Assembly: GCF_005146945.1 (NCBI RefSeq)
Contig: NZ_SWMS01000002.1
Span: forward strand, 372,001 to 436,000
Length of the DNA: 64,000 nt
Source of the DNA: Prauserella endophytica
GTDB taxonomy: Bacteria > Actinomycetota > Actinomycetes > Mycobacteriales > Pseudonocardiaceae
Reading direction: 5' to 3'
The translations under genes and the position numbers were made by a program. Positions 26,550-35,770 of this stretch are shown in pieces. Position 1 is the first letter of the stretch; each line of letters opens with the position of its first letter. The notes beneath the pieces are model-generated. The model was given only the letters and a program-made list of their open reading frames with translations, did not search any database and was not told where the DNA came from.

Positions 26550-26957
26550 TCACGCGGCGGGGTCGCCGGGACGGGCGTGCGCGGACACCTGCAGCGGCGT
26601 GCCGTCCGGGTCGGTGAAAGGAAGCACCCATTGCGTGGGGAGCCGCTCGATCTCACCGATCGCCGCACCCGCCGCCGCCATGCGTTCCCGGAGTTCCCGC
26701 AGAATCGCGAGGGAGCCGACCGCGAGCCCGAACCGCTCGATCGCCGTGGTGGTGTGCGGCGCCCGGTAGGCCGGGTCCTCGACGAACTTCACATACCGGG
26801 TCCCACCGAGCTCGACGATCGCCGTGCGCGGGTGACCGTCGGTCGCTTGCCGTTCGAACACGATCTCCGCGCCGAACATGTCCTCGTAGAAGCGGGCCAT
26901 GCGGTCGAGGTCCGTGGTGAACGTGGTGACGTGGTTGATTCCGGAGGTGACGGGCAT
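26550..26957 (-). CDS. VOC/glyoxalase-family protein
   Basis: 135 aa, one VOC module pair: GINHVTTFTTDLDRMARFYE in the first half and LPFTDPDGTPLQVS at the end. The family binds a metal and handles glyoxal-type or aromatic ring substrates, or confers fosfomycin/bleomycin-type resistance. The start is ATG 26957. No operon partner. Confidence 0.82.
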   Translation of the reverse strand: MPVTSGINHVTTFTTDLDRMARFYEDMFGAEIVFERQATDGHPRTAIVELGGTRYVKFVEDPAYRAPHTTTAIERFGLAVGSLAILRELRERMAAAGAAIGEIERLPTQWVLPFTDPDGTPLQVSAHARPGDPAA

Positions 26958-27400
26958 GGACCCGACCTTGCCAGTGCGCACAGCCGGGCGGCTGGGATTC
27001 CTTTGCCCCAGGGGTGAAACACCGAGGCGCCTGCCGACGATCAACCGGGCGCCACGGTGACAACGACCGCGCCGTGCCGGACATGCACAGGAAGGGGCGC
27101 CGCGAGATGACTCGGTTCAGCAGGATCTCCATGGGAGCGGGAAACTTGTGGAGGCGGTTGCTTGCCTGGCTGGACTCGCCGGTCCGCACGCGTTTCTAGA
27201 CCGGCGCACGACGCACCGCGTGTGGGTGGTTCCGGTCGGCCGTGGGGACACGGTGTCCAATGCCCCGCGACGCCGGAACCGACACCGGGAACGCCCGGCT
27301 GTAGCGCGACCTCGATGAGCTCGGTGGCCAGGGCCGGGAGACGGCCGGTTGCCTCGTGCCGGTTGTCGGAGCGGGGCAGGCGATCGGCATCGGCGTTGCC
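26958..27400. other. Intergenic stretch with no clear gene
   Basis: 443 nt between the VOC gene and lysR. It holds one weak small frame (27107-27199, listed separately) and an open frame ending at 27403 (IGIGVAS before the stop) with no recognisable protein. No repeat or RNA gene seen. It may contain decayed sequence. Confidence 0.5.
27107..27199 (+). CDS. Possible 30-aa peptide or methyltransferase N-terminal remnant
   Basis: ATG 27107 opens a 30-residue frame (GAGNLWRRLLAWLDSPVRTRF at the end), with GGAAGG about a dozen bases upstream. The amphipathic stretch and LDSPVRTRF ending recall N-termini of some actinobacterial methyltransferases, so it may be a fragment. Low support. Confidence 0.2.
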   Translation: MTRFSRISMGAGNLWRRLLAWLDSPVRTRF

Positions 27401-28291
27401 TCATGAGGCCGCGCGCCTCACGGCGGTGACGAAGTTGCGCGCCACCGGGTTCTCCTCGTTCCGCCGTCTGGCCACCGCGAGGTGCACGACCCGGGCCGAG
27501 GGGCGTAGCGGCCGGAAAACCGCTCCCTGCCTGCGGGTGCGCGCCACCGACGAGGGCACGACCGATACCCCGAGCCCGCTCGCGACGAGCGCGACGATGG
27601 TCTGCATCTGCACCGCCTCCTGCGCGATGGCGGGCGCGAAACCGGCCTCGGCGCAGTAGCCGAGGATCCGGTCGTGCAGGCCGGGTCCGAGCTCGCGGGG
27701 AAAGAGCACGAACGGTTCGGCGGCGAGCCGTCCGGCGTCGACCACCCGCTCGGCGGCGAGCGGGTGGTCGACGGGCAGCGCCGCCATCAGCCGTTCCGCG
27801 CCGACCGGGTCGACGGTCAGCCCGGCAGCCGCGTCGGCGGGCAGCGGCGGGCGCAGCAGACCCACGTCCAGCGCGCCTTCGCGCAGGGCGTGCGCCTGCT
27901 GCATCGTGGTCAGCTCCCGAAGGTGCAGCGTGACGTCCGGGTAGTCCCGCCGGAAGGCACGCAGTGCCTCGGGCAGCAGGACGTTCGTGGCCGAGCCGAC
28001 GAACCCGAGCGACAGCTCGCCCGACTCGCCCCGGCCTGCCCTCCGCGTCGTGCGCCGCGCCGCCTGCACCGAGGCGAGGATGTCGCGCGCGGCCGGGTAC
28101 AGCGTCTGCCCCGCGGCGGTGAGCCGCACCCTGCGGCTGCTGCGGTCGAACAGCGCGACCCCGAGGTCGTCCTCGAGCGCCTTGATCTGCTGGCTCAGCG
28201 GAGGCTGCCGGATGCCGAGCCGCTCGGCGGCCCGGCCGAAATGCAGTTCCTCCGCCACGGCAGCGAAGTAGCGCAGGTGCCGCAGCTCCAC
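27401..28291 (-). CDS. LysR-family transcriptional regulator
   Basis: 296 aa. The N-terminal winged helix (ELRHLRYFAAVAEELHFGRA, then GIRQPPLSQQIKALE) and the C-terminal substrate-binding fold (QMQTIVALVASGLGVSVVP) are complete. GTG start at 28291. Divergent from a secreted alpha/beta hydrolase with 97 nt between; a symmetrical LysR-type box at 28307-28329 lies in that gap. It probably activates the hydrolase gene and represses itself. Confidence 0.92.
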   Translation of the reverse strand: MELRHLRYFAAVAEELHFGRAAERLGIRQPPLSQQIKALEDDLGVALFDRSSRRVRLTAAGQTLYPAARDILASVQAARRTTRRAGRGESGELSLGFVGSATNVLLPEALRAFRRDYPDVTLHLRELTTMQQAHALREGALDVGLLRPPLPADAAAGLTVDPVGAERLMAALPVDHPLAAERVVDAGRLAAEPFVLFPRELGPGLHDRILGYCAEAGFAPAIAQEAVQMQTIVALVASGLGVSVVPSSVARTRRQGAVFRPLRPSARVVHLAVARRRNEENPVARNFVTAVRRAAS

Positions 28292-28306
28292 CGGTGTCCT
28301 CCCTCG

Positions 28307-28329
28307 ATCGATACGGCCGGGATATCGAT
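28307..28329. promoter_or_regulatory. LysR-type binding box
   Basis: ATCGATA (28307-28313) and TATCGAT (28323-28329) are perfect inverted arms with a 9-bp spacer, containing the T-N11-A core typical of LysR sites. A further half-site-like GTATCGAG occurs at 28353-28360, nearer the hydrolase gene, as expected for an activation site. Confidence 0.7.
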
Positions 28330-28388
28330 GGCCCCTCGCGCAGCTATATCACGTATCGAGAGGCGCCGGTCGGTCCCAGGATCGAGGC

Positions 28389-29486
28389 ATGCGCAACGTG
28401 TTCACCATCCTGTCCAGCACCGCTGCGGCGATCGCGGCGGCCGCCGCGACCCTGGTCGCCCCCGCACCGCCGACCGAGGCCGGGCGCGAGCTGGTCCGCG
28501 CGGAGTTCCGGGTCACGAGCGATCCCGGCGTGCGGATCGCCGTCCGGGAAGTCCGGCCTGCCGGGCGACCGGCGCGGCCCAAGCCCCCGGTGCTGCTCCT
28601 GCACGGCGCGCGCGTGCCCGGTGTGGCGAGCTTCGACCTGCCCGTCCCCGGCGGTTCACTCGCAGCCGACCTGGCCAGGGCGGGACACCGGGTCTACGTG
28701 ATGGACGCCCGCGGCTACGGCGCCTCCACCCGGCCCGCCGAGCTGCAGCGGCCGCCGGAGTCGAGCCCGCCCGCCGTCCGCTCCGCGGCCGTGGTGCGCG
28801 ACGTGACCGCCGTCGTGGAGGCGATCACGCGTCGCGCAGGCAGCGGCCAGGTCGCGTTGCTCGGCTGGGCCACCGGCGGACACTGGCTCGGCCAGTACGC
28901 CGCCGCCCATCCCCACCGCGTCAGCCACCTCGTGCTCTACAACGCCCTCTACGGACCGCTCGACGGGCACCCGACTCTGGGCAGGGGCACCGACAACGAG
29001 GACCCTGACCACCCCGGCCGGTTCAACGCGGCCCGATACGGGGCCTACCGGCTGAGCACCGCTGCGAGCCTGCTTCCATCGTGGGACAGCGGCATTCCGG
29101 TCGAGGACAAGTCGGTGTGGCGCGATCCCGCCGTCGTCGACGCCTACGTTCGGGGCGCGCTGGCCTCGGACCCCACCAGCGATTCCCGGCAGCCGGCGAG
29201 CTTCCGCGCCCCGTCCGGGGCGATGGAGGACAGCTTCTACCTCGCGACCGGCCGGCAGCTGTGGGACGCCAGCCTGGTCACCGCGCGGACCCTGATCCTG
29301 CGCAGCGAGTACGACTTCTGGAGCAGGCCGGGCGATGCCGACCTGCTGGCCGAGCACCTGGTGCACGCGCGGTCGGTGCGGTCGGTCGAGCTGGCGGGCG
29401 CGACGCACTACGCGCACCTCGATCGCGCCGAACGCGGTCGTGGGCAGTTCCTGGCGGAGGTGCGGGACTTCCTCGCGACGCCGTGA
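28389..29486 (+). CDS. Secreted alpha/beta hydrolase-fold protein lacking the nucleophilic serine
   Basis: 365 aa with an N-terminal signal peptide (about 1-31, alanine-rich, APPTEA before the cut). The fold is clear: oxyanion-type VLLLHGARVPG (68-78), the nucleophile elbow, and Asp309 and His340 (GATHYAHLD) at the other triad positions. The elbow reads LLGWATGG, so the usual serine of GxSxG is Ala161. The rest of the protein is full length with no frame damage. It could be a non-hydrolytic relative, a binding protein, or an enzyme working by another mechanism. Divergent from and probably controlled by the LysR at 27401-28291. Confidence 0.85.
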   Translation: MRNVFTILSSTAAAIAAAAATLVAPAPPTEAGRELVRAEFRVTSDPGVRIAVREVRPAGRPARPKPPVLLLHGARVPGVASFDLPVPGGSLAADLARAGHRVYVMDARGYGASTRPAELQRPPESSPPAVRSAAVVRDVTAVVEAITRRAGSGQVALLGWATGGHWLGQYAAAHPHRVSHLVLYNALYGPLDGHPTLGRGTDNEDPDHPGRFNAARYGAYRLSTAASLLPSWDSGIPVEDKSVWRDPAVVDAYVRGALASDPTSDSRQPASFRAPSGAMEDSFYLATGRQLWDASLVTARTLILRSEYDFWSRPGDADLLAEHLVHARSVRSVELAGATHYAHLDRAERGRGQFLAEVRDFLATP

Positions 29487-29627
29487 TCCCTCGCCGACTG
29501 GCGTCTTCTCTTTCGTGAATCGCGAGAGGACTTGACACGAAGGGGACAATAAAAAATCGGCGTGCTTTCCGGAAAACAAAGGAAAACCCGCCGAACCTAA
29601 CGCCAGTTTAGTCACAGCGAGGGGCAT

Positions 29628-31835
29628 GTGTCAACACAGGGGTACGACGAGGAACTGCGATCCGAACGGGACTACGTGGCCGGGTTGTACGCGCGGCTCG
29701 ACGCCGAGCGCGCGCGGGTGAAGGGGGAGTACGAGGCGGCGTTGCGGGGAAACGGCGCGACACCGATGGAACGGGACGTGGAGGTGCGGTCGCTGGCGAA
29801 ACGGGTGAGACGGCTGGAAGCCGTGGACAACGGACTGTGTTTCGGGCGGCTGGACAGCGATTCGGGCGCGCGTTCATACATCGGCCGGATCGGGCTTTTC
29901 GACGAGGAGAACTCGTACGAACCGGTGCTGCTCGACTGGCGGGCGCCGGCCTCGCGCCCGTTCTACACGGCGACCGGCGCCAACCCGGAGAACATGCGGC
30001 GGCGCCGCCAGTTCCACACCAGGGGGCGGCACGTCGTCGGCTTCACCGACGAGGTGCTCGGCCGTCCGGGCGACGCGGAGGGCGACGCCAGGGGAGACGC
30101 GGCCTTGCTCGCGGCCGTCAACGCACCGCGCGGTGACGGGATGCGCGACATCGTGGCCACGATCCAGGCCGAGCAGGACGAGATCATCCGGCTCGACCAC
30201 CCCGGCGTGCTGGTGATCGAGGGCGGCCCTGGCACCGGGAAGACCGTCGTGGCGTTGCACCGTGTCGCGTACCTGCTCTACACCCAGCGGGAGCGGATGG
30301 AGCGTCACGGCGTGCTCGTTGTCGGGCCCAACCCGGCTTTCCTCGACCACATCAGCCGCGTACTGCCGTCGCTGGGGGAGTCCGATGTGGTCTTCCTGAC
30401 CACCGGCGACCTCGTGCCCGGCCTTCGCGTCACGGCCGAGGACACGCCGCAGGCCACTCGGCTCAAGGGGTCGCTGGCGATGCTCGACGTGCTCGCGGCG
30501 GCGATCGCCGACCGGCAGCGGCTGCCGGAGGAGCCGGTGCCGATCCAGCTGAAGGACGTCACGGTGCGCATCGACGCCGCGACCGCGGAGTGGGCGAGGG
30601 AGGAGGCGCGCACGAGCGGCCTGCCGCACAACGAGGCACGGTCGGTGTTCACCGAGATCATCACGTACGTGCTCACGGAGCGGGCGATCGGACGGATCGG
30701 CAAGGGTTGCCTGACCCGCGACGACCGAGCGGAATGGGAGGAGCTTCGCGGGAACCTGCTCGACGAGCTCGCGGAGAACGAGGCGTTCGCCGCCGCGATC
30801 GACGACCTGTGGCCGATCCTGACACCGGAGACACTGCTGGCGGGGCTGTACTCCTCGCCCGAGCGGCTGCGGGCGGCGGGCGCCGACCCGGCGTTGTGGC
30901 GTGCCGACGGTGCGGCGTGGACGGTGCCGGACGTGCCGTTGCTCGACGAGCTGGTGGATCTGCTGGGCCGGGACAAGGAGGCCGACCGGGCGGCCGAACG
31001 GGCTGAGGAGCGCAAGCGCAGGGCCGAGGCCGAGTACGCCGCCGGGGTGATGGACCTGATGAAACTGGACCGGGAGGAGCAGGACGAGGACATCCAGCTG
31101 GTCGCCGAGAACCTGCTCTACGCCGAGGATCTGGCCGAGCGGTTCGTGGAGGCCGATACCCGTGAGCTCGTCGAGCGCGCCGCCGCCGACCGCGACTGGA
31201 CCTACCGGCACGTGGTGGTCGACGAGGCGCAGGAACTGTCCGAGATGGACTGGCGCGTGCTGATGAGGCGCTGTCCGAACCGGTCGTTCACCGTGGTAGG
31301 GGACCTGGCGCAGCGCCGGTCGGAGGCCGGGGCGACGTCGTGGGGGGCAATGCTGGAGCGGTACGTGCCCGGCCGCTGGGTCCACCGGTCGCTGACGGTG
31401 AACTACCGCACCCCGGCGGAGATCATGGCCGTCGCCGGCGCGCTGCTCGCCGAGTTCGCCCCGGAGGCGCGGCCGCCGGACTCGGTGCGGGCGTGCGGGG
31501 TTCAGCCGTGGTCGAAGCGAGTCACCGGCGAGGAGCTGCCCCTCGTCATCGAGGAGTTCGTCCGGGACGAGGCCGGCCGCGAGGGCACCAGTGTCGTGAT
31601 CGGACCGCCGGACGTGCCCGGCGCGGTGACACCGGCGGAGACGAAGGGCCTCGAGTTCGACGCCGTCCTGGTCGTGGAGCCGGAACGGATCCTCGCCGAC
31701 GGCTCGCGTGGCGCGGCCGAGCTCTACGTCGCGCTCACCCGAGCGACCCAGCGCCTCGGCGTGTTGCACCAGGGCCCGCTGCCACGGGTGCTGAGCGGGC
31801 TCGCCGAAACCGGGGCGCCGGTCGGATCGGCGTAG
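29628..31835 (+). CDS. helR: HelR/HelD-like UvrD-family ATPase (RNA polymerase recycling)
   Basis: 735 aa. A long N-terminal coiled coil (about 1-70), characteristic of HelD proteins that reach into the RNA polymerase secondary channel, precedes a superfamily 1 helicase core: Walker A GGPGTGKT (199-206), Walker B VVVDEAQELS (DEAQ at 532-535), AVLVVEP-like and YVALTRATQRL near the end. Actinobacterial HelR frees stalled RNA polymerase and lowers rifamycin sensitivity. GTG 29628 follows GCGAGGGGCAT. Upstream sequence is AT-rich (29545-29590) and probably regulatory. The gene symbol rests on family resemblance and length. Confidence 0.8.
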   Translation: MSTQGYDEELRSERDYVAGLYARLDAERARVKGEYEAALRGNGATPMERDVEVRSLAKRVRRLEAVDNGLCFGRLDSDSGARSYIGRIGLFDEENSYEPVLLDWRAPASRPFYTATGANPENMRRRRQFHTRGRHVVGFTDEVLGRPGDAEGDARGDAALLAAVNAPRGDGMRDIVATIQAEQDEIIRLDHPGVLVIEGGPGTGKTVVALHRVAYLLYTQRERMERHGVLVVGPNPAFLDHISRVLPSLGESDVVFLTTGDLVPGLRVTAEDTPQATRLKGSLAMLDVLAAAIADRQRLPEEPVPIQLKDVTVRIDAATAEWAREEARTSGLPHNEARSVFTEIITYVLTERAIGRIGKGCLTRDDRAEWEELRGNLLDELAENEAFAAAIDDLWPILTPETLLAGLYSSPERLRAAGADPALWRADGAAWTVPDVPLLDELVDLLGRDKEADRAAERAEERKRRAEAEYAAGVMDLMKLDREEQDEDIQLVAENLLYAEDLAERFVEADTRELVERAAADRDWTYRHVVVDEAQELSEMDWRVLMRRCPNRSFTVVGDLAQRRSEAGATSWGAMLERYVPGRWVHRSLTVNYRTPAEIMAVAGALLAEFAPEARPPDSVRACGVQPWSKRVTGEELPLVIEEFVRDEAGREGTSVVIGPPDVPGAVTPAETKGLEFDAVLVVEPERILADGSRGAAELYVALTRATQRLGVLHQGPLPRVLSGLAETGAPVGSA

Positions 31836-31842
31836 CGGGCGC

Positions 31843-31874
31843 GTGTGGCCGGCCTCGGGCGGGGCCGGCCACAC
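31843..31874. terminator. Bidirectional stem-loop terminator
   Basis: GTGTGGCCGGCC (31843-31854) and GGCCGGCCACAC (31863-31874) form a perfect 12-bp stem with an 8-nt loop between the convergent helR-like and reductase genes. There is no T-run, as is usual for terminators in this GC range. Confidence 0.7.
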
Positions 31875-31885
31875 GGCGTCCGCGG

Positions 31886-32353
31886 TCACCGCGGCGTCAG
31901 CCGGATGACGGGGTAGCGCCGCTCGGACTTCTTCTGGTACTTGGCGTAGCGCGGCTGGGCCTCGGTGATGCGCTGCCACGCCTTCTCCCGCTCGGCGCCC
32001 TCGAGCACGTGCGGCGTCGCCGGGACGGCGGACTGGCCGTGGAACTCGATCGCCGCCTTGTCGGGGTGTGCCATCAGGTTGAAGTACCAGTCGGGGTGCC
32101 TGCTGCCGCCTCCCGAGGCCACGATCAGGCGCGCGTCGTCGCCGTCGGCGAACCAGGTCAGCGGCGACTCCCGCGGCTGCCCGCTGTGACGGCCCACCGT
32201 GTGCAGGATGAGCATGTCCATGCCCATGACCTTGCCGGCCTTCCTGCGGATCTTCTCGTTGGTCCTGACGTTCATCCGCCGCTGGAACCAGTGCGACGCC
32301 CTGGTGAGCGGACCGCGCTTCTTCTGATTGCCTGTCTGCTGGCTCGAGGTCAT
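31886..32353 (-). CDS. Deazaflavin (F420)-dependent nitroreductase-family protein
   Basis: 155 aa of the DUF385/Ddn split-barrel family, which uses reduced F420 to reduce quinones, nitro compounds or enones. LILHTVGRHSGQPRESPL and VASGGGSRHPDWYFNLMAHP are characteristic motifs. ATG at 32353. It stands alone, convergent with the helR-like gene. The substrate is unknown; a luciferase-like oxidoreductase gene cluster begins 246 nt away. Confidence 0.88.
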   Translation of the reverse strand: MTSSQQTGNQKKRGPLTRASHWFQRRMNVRTNEKIRRKAGKVMGMDMLILHTVGRHSGQPRESPLTWFADGDDARLIVASGGGSRHPDWYFNLMAHPDKAAIEFHGQSAVPATPHVLEGAEREKAWQRITEAQPRYAKYQKKSERRYPVIRLTPR

Positions 32354-32599
32354 GCGCTCACGGTAGGAACGGCCGCCCGGTCGGCGCTTCTCGATTCCTG
32401 ATCGGTCAGCCGGAGGTCACCGGAACGAGCGCGATCACCGGGACGACCGGCCGATCCCGCGCTGGTACTCGGCGAGCCCCCGGTACCGTTCGGCCCGGAA
32501 CGTTACCGCTCGTCGCGCTCGGCGTGCGGAGCGGCAGTGGCGCGCCGTCGGACGGTCCGCCTCGCCGGCACGCCCGCCCGGTCCAGCATCAGCAGGCGA

Positions 32600-33499
32600 T
32601 CACCCTCGTCGTTCGGCCGCGACCAGTTCCCTGGTGGCTGGGGCGACCTCGGCCGCGAACAGCTCGGTGGTGTATTCGTCGTCGGTGGCGAGCACGAAGC
32701 CGGTGATGCCGTGCTCCAGCGTCAGCCCGGCCAGCTCTTCGGCCCACTGGTCCGGCGGGCCGTTGAGCAGCGAGGTGCTGGTGTCCCCGAACCGCCCGTT
32801 GATGTTGAGCAGCCGCCGAATGTCCGAAGGCGAGCGTCCGGCCGAGGCCGCCGCCTCGTCGATCCGCTCGTTCAGGTCGCCGAGGACGGCCGGGCCGCCC
32901 GGCAGATAGGGCAGCGAGGGCAGCCACCCGTCGGCGGTCTTTCCCGTCAGCGCCAGCATCTTGGGTTTGTAGGCGCCGATCCAGACGCCGATGTCGTGCG
33001 CCGGGGCCGGGCCCCGCTTCGCTCCGTCGGCGGCGTAGTAGTCGCCCTTCACGTGCACGCCGCCCGGCTGGTCGGCCGCCCAGATCTGCCGCATGATGGC
33101 GATCGCCTCCTCGAGGGCGACCACCGCCTGCGCGGGGGAGAGCCTGCGGCCGCCCATCGCGTCGATGGCGTCCCAGAACGCGCCCGCGCCGAGCCCGAGC
33201 TCGACCCGCCCGCCGCTGAGCAGATCGAGGCTCGCGGCACTGCGGGCCAGCACGGCGGGCTGCCGCAGCGGGAGGCTGAGCACGTTGCCGCTCAGCCGGA
33301 TCCGCTCGGTGCGGGAGGCCACATAGGACATTAGCGTCCACGTGTCGTGGAAGCGTGGCTGGTAGGGATGGTCCTGGAAGGTCACGAGGTCCAGGCCTGC
33401 CCGGTCGGCGGCCACCGCGAGGTCCACCGCGTGGTGGGCGGGCGAGGCCGAGGGCGTGACGAAGGTGCCGAACAGCAGGTCGTGTCCGTAGTCGGGCAT
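32600..33499 (-). CDS. Luciferase-like (LLM) flavin/F420-dependent oxidoreductase
   Basis: 299 aa TIM-barrel oxidoreductase of the luciferase-like family. FQDHPYQPRFHDTW, LSGGRVELGLGAGAFW and IGVWIGAYKPKML are typical. It could use FMN or F420; the sequence alone does not decide. It lies 11 nt after the LLM-BBE fusion gene in the same operon, and its sequence is closely similar to the N-terminal half of that fusion, so it is a paralogue from duplication. The operon is probably controlled by the divergent MarR. Confidence 0.88.
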   Translation of the reverse strand: MPDYGHDLLFGTFVTPSASPAHHAVDLAVAADRAGLDLVTFQDHPYQPRFHDTWTLMSYVASRTERIRLSGNVLSLPLRQPAVLARSAASLDLLSGGRVELGLGAGAFWDAIDAMGGRRLSPAQAVVALEEAIAIMRQIWAADQPGGVHVKGDYYAADGAKRGPAPAHDIGVWIGAYKPKMLALTGKTADGWLPSLPYLPGGPAVLGDLNERIDEAAASAGRSPSDIRRLLNINGRFGDTSTSLLNGPPDQWAEELAGLTLEHGITGFVLATDDEYTTELFAAEVAPATRELVAAERRG

Positions 33500-33510
33500 G
33501 GGTTCGCTCC

Positions 33511-35757
33511 TCAGTGGGATCGGCGTTCAGGGGTGACGTTGAAGTTGTCGCGGAAGACGTTGCCCGGGTCGTAGGTGGCCTTGAGTTCGCGCAGCCGCCG
33601 CAGCGTCGCGGGCGGGAACGCGTCGGCGAGCCGCTCCGGCCGGGGATCGGTCTCGAAGCTGAGGTACAACCCGTCGAGGTGCCCGGCCAGCCGGTCCCAT
33701 TCGGCGTCGACCCGCCGACGGTCCACGCCGAAGGTGGTGACGGAGAAGTTGGCCGACCGATGGGCGTACGCGGTCGCGTCCGGGGGCACGTCGGCCACCG
33801 CGCCCCCGACTGCCCGGATCTGGAAGAAGTACACGGCGCCGCTGCGGAGGAGCCGCTCGGCGTCGGCCGCGAACTCGGGTGTGATGTGCTCGGCGAACGC
33901 GGACCTCGTGACCGGTTCGCCGTGGCCGTTGTGCGCCTCGGGGCTCGCGTTCGCCATGACGGACGCGTAGGACGTCAGCACCACCGACTGGTCGTGGAGG
34001 GGACCGATCTCCGCGAAGGGCCGCAACCGGTCGAGAACGGTCTCCGGGTCGGCGGAGTCGACCATCGCCATCAGGTGCGCCACCGGCGGCCTGCCACGCC
34101 GGGGCGGGCCGACGAGCAGGAAGCTCGTCACGTCCCTCGGCGCGGCCTCCTGCGTGGCGCCCCAGCGGTGCAGCAGCCCGGCCGTGTCGCTCGCGTCGAA
34201 CACGAGCCGCGCCCACCCGACGTCACCGACCTCGTCGGCTTCGAACTCGAACGAGGTGACGACGCCGAAGTTCGCGCCCGCGCCGCGAACGGCCCAGAAC
34301 AGCTCTGGGTTCTCGTCGTCGCTCGCGCGGACCACGGAGCCGTCGGCGAGCACCATCCGCACCGCGCGCAGATGGTCGATCGTCAGCCCGTGCTCGCGGG
34401 CGAGGAACCCGAGCCCGCCCGCGGTGGCGAGGCCGCCGACCCCCACGCCGCCGTAGTCACCGGAGGTCAGCGCCAGCCCGTGGGGCGCGAGCGCCGCGGC
34501 CACGTCCGCCCACCGCGCGCCGGGGCCGATGTGGACACGGCGGCGGGCGGGGTCGACCACCTCGATCGAGTTCAGCCGGGACACGTCGATGACGATCCCA
34601 CCGTCGTTGGTCGAGCGCCCGCTGATGCCGTGCCCGCCGCTGCGCAATGACAGCGGCAGCCGCGGGTGCGCCCGTGCGAAGGCCAGCGCCTCGGCGACCT
34701 CCTCCTCGGTGCGTGGCCGCAGCACCAGCCCTGGCGCGCCGCCCCGCAGGTAGGTCGACCTCACCCCGGCGTAGCCGACGTCGCCCGGCTCGATCGCGGC
34801 GTCAGCCAGCGCGGCGGGGACGTCGTCGTACGCGATGCCTTCGCGTCGCCTTGCCCGGACCGCAGCCCGGCGGAGCGGCGGCAGGGAAGTGCCGGGCAGC
34901 TCCCGGTCGACGGCCTCCCGCAGCGCCGGGGCGACCTCGCCCGCGAACCGCTCGAGGGTCGCCGTGTCGTCGGTCGCCAGGATGAACGTGCCCACGCCGT
35001 CCTCCACGACGAGCGGCAGCAGCGCGTCGACCCACGCCTCGCCGGGCCCGCCGAGGAAGTCGCCGGAAACGTTCAGCAGGCGCCGGATCTCCCTCGGGTC
35101 CCGGCCCGCCGCCACGGCGGCCTCGTCGATGAGCTTGTTGCCCTCGGCGAGCTGTCCCGGTCGCAGCAGCTGGTGCGTCACCACCCAGCCGTCACCCTTC
35201 GCGCCGAGCAGGCGCAGCATGCGCGGTTTGTACGCGCCGAGCCAGAGCGGGACGTCGTGGGCGGGTTCGGGTCCGCGCGCGGCGCCGTCGACGCGGTAGT
35301 GCTCACCGTTCAGCCGGATCGGGCGCTCGTCGCCGACGTCCCAGCTCGCCCGGATGATGTCGATGGCCTCGCTGAGGGCGGTGACCGACTCGCCGGGGGA
35401 GAGGGTGCGCCCGCCCATCGCGCCGATCGCCTTCCAGAACGCGCCCGCCCCCAGCGCGAGCGCGAGGCGGCCACCGGACAGCCGGTCCAGGCTCGACGCG
35501 GCACCGGCCAGGACGGCGGGGTCGCGCAGCGGCAGGTTGAGCACGTTGGGGGCGAGCGTCACGCGGCGGGTGCGGCCGGCGAGCCAGGTCAGGAGCGTCC
35601 AGGCGTCGAGGTGAGCCGGCTGGTACGGGTGGTCCTGAATGCTGACGAGGTCGAAACCCAGCTCCTCGCTGCGCGTGGCGAGTGACACCACCCGTGCGGG
35701 CTCGGTGGCCGTCGGGGTGAGGAACGTGCCGAAGGTCAGTGCGTGACCGTAGTGCAT
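33511..35757 (-). CDS. Fusion of luciferase-like monooxygenase and FAD-linked (BBE-type) oxidase
   Basis: 748 aa. Residues 1 to about 290 form a luciferase-like TIM barrel (SIQDHPYQPAHLDAW, LSGGRLALALGAGAFW). From about 330 to the end is an FAD_binding_4/BBE oxidase: RSGGHGISG with His376 as the probable covalent FAD site, GGVGVGGLATAGGLGFL, and YDPGNVFRDNFNV at the end. The second covalent cysteine of two-link BBE enzymes is absent (GVGVGG there), so FAD should be held by one bond. Start ATG 35757 follows AAGGAGTGCGAG. No frameshift at the domain junction. This fusion is uncommon in my knowledge; it may pair oxygenation or F420/FMN chemistry with oxidation of one substrate. Confidence 0.88.
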   Translation of the reverse strand: MHYGHALTFGTFLTPTATEPARVVSLATRSEELGFDLVSIQDHPYQPAHLDAWTLLTWLAGRTRRVTLAPNVLNLPLRDPAVLAGAASSLDRLSGGRLALALGAGAFWKAIGAMGGRTLSPGESVTALSEAIDIIRASWDVGDERPIRLNGEHYRVDGAARGPEPAHDVPLWLGAYKPRMLRLLGAKGDGWVVTHQLLRPGQLAEGNKLIDEAAVAAGRDPREIRRLLNVSGDFLGGPGEAWVDALLPLVVEDGVGTFILATDDTATLERFAGEVAPALREAVDRELPGTSLPPLRRAAVRARRREGIAYDDVPAALADAAIEPGDVGYAGVRSTYLRGGAPGLVLRPRTEEEVAEALAFARAHPRLPLSLRSGGHGISGRSTNDGGIVIDVSRLNSIEVVDPARRRVHIGPGARWADVAAALAPHGLALTSGDYGGVGVGGLATAGGLGFLAREHGLTIDHLRAVRMVLADGSVVRASDDENPELFWAVRGAGANFGVVTSFEFEADEVGDVGWARLVFDASDTAGLLHRWGATQEAAPRDVTSFLLVGPPRRGRPPVAHLMAMVDSADPETVLDRLRPFAEIGPLHDQSVVLTSYASVMANASPEAHNGHGEPVTRSAFAEHITPEFAADAERLLRSGAVYFFQIRAVGGAVADVPPDATAYAHRSANFSVTTFGVDRRRVDAEWDRLAGHLDGLYLSFETDPRPERLADAFPPATLRRLRELKATYDPGNVFRDNFNVTPERRSH

Positions 35758-35770
35758 CTCGCACTCCTTA

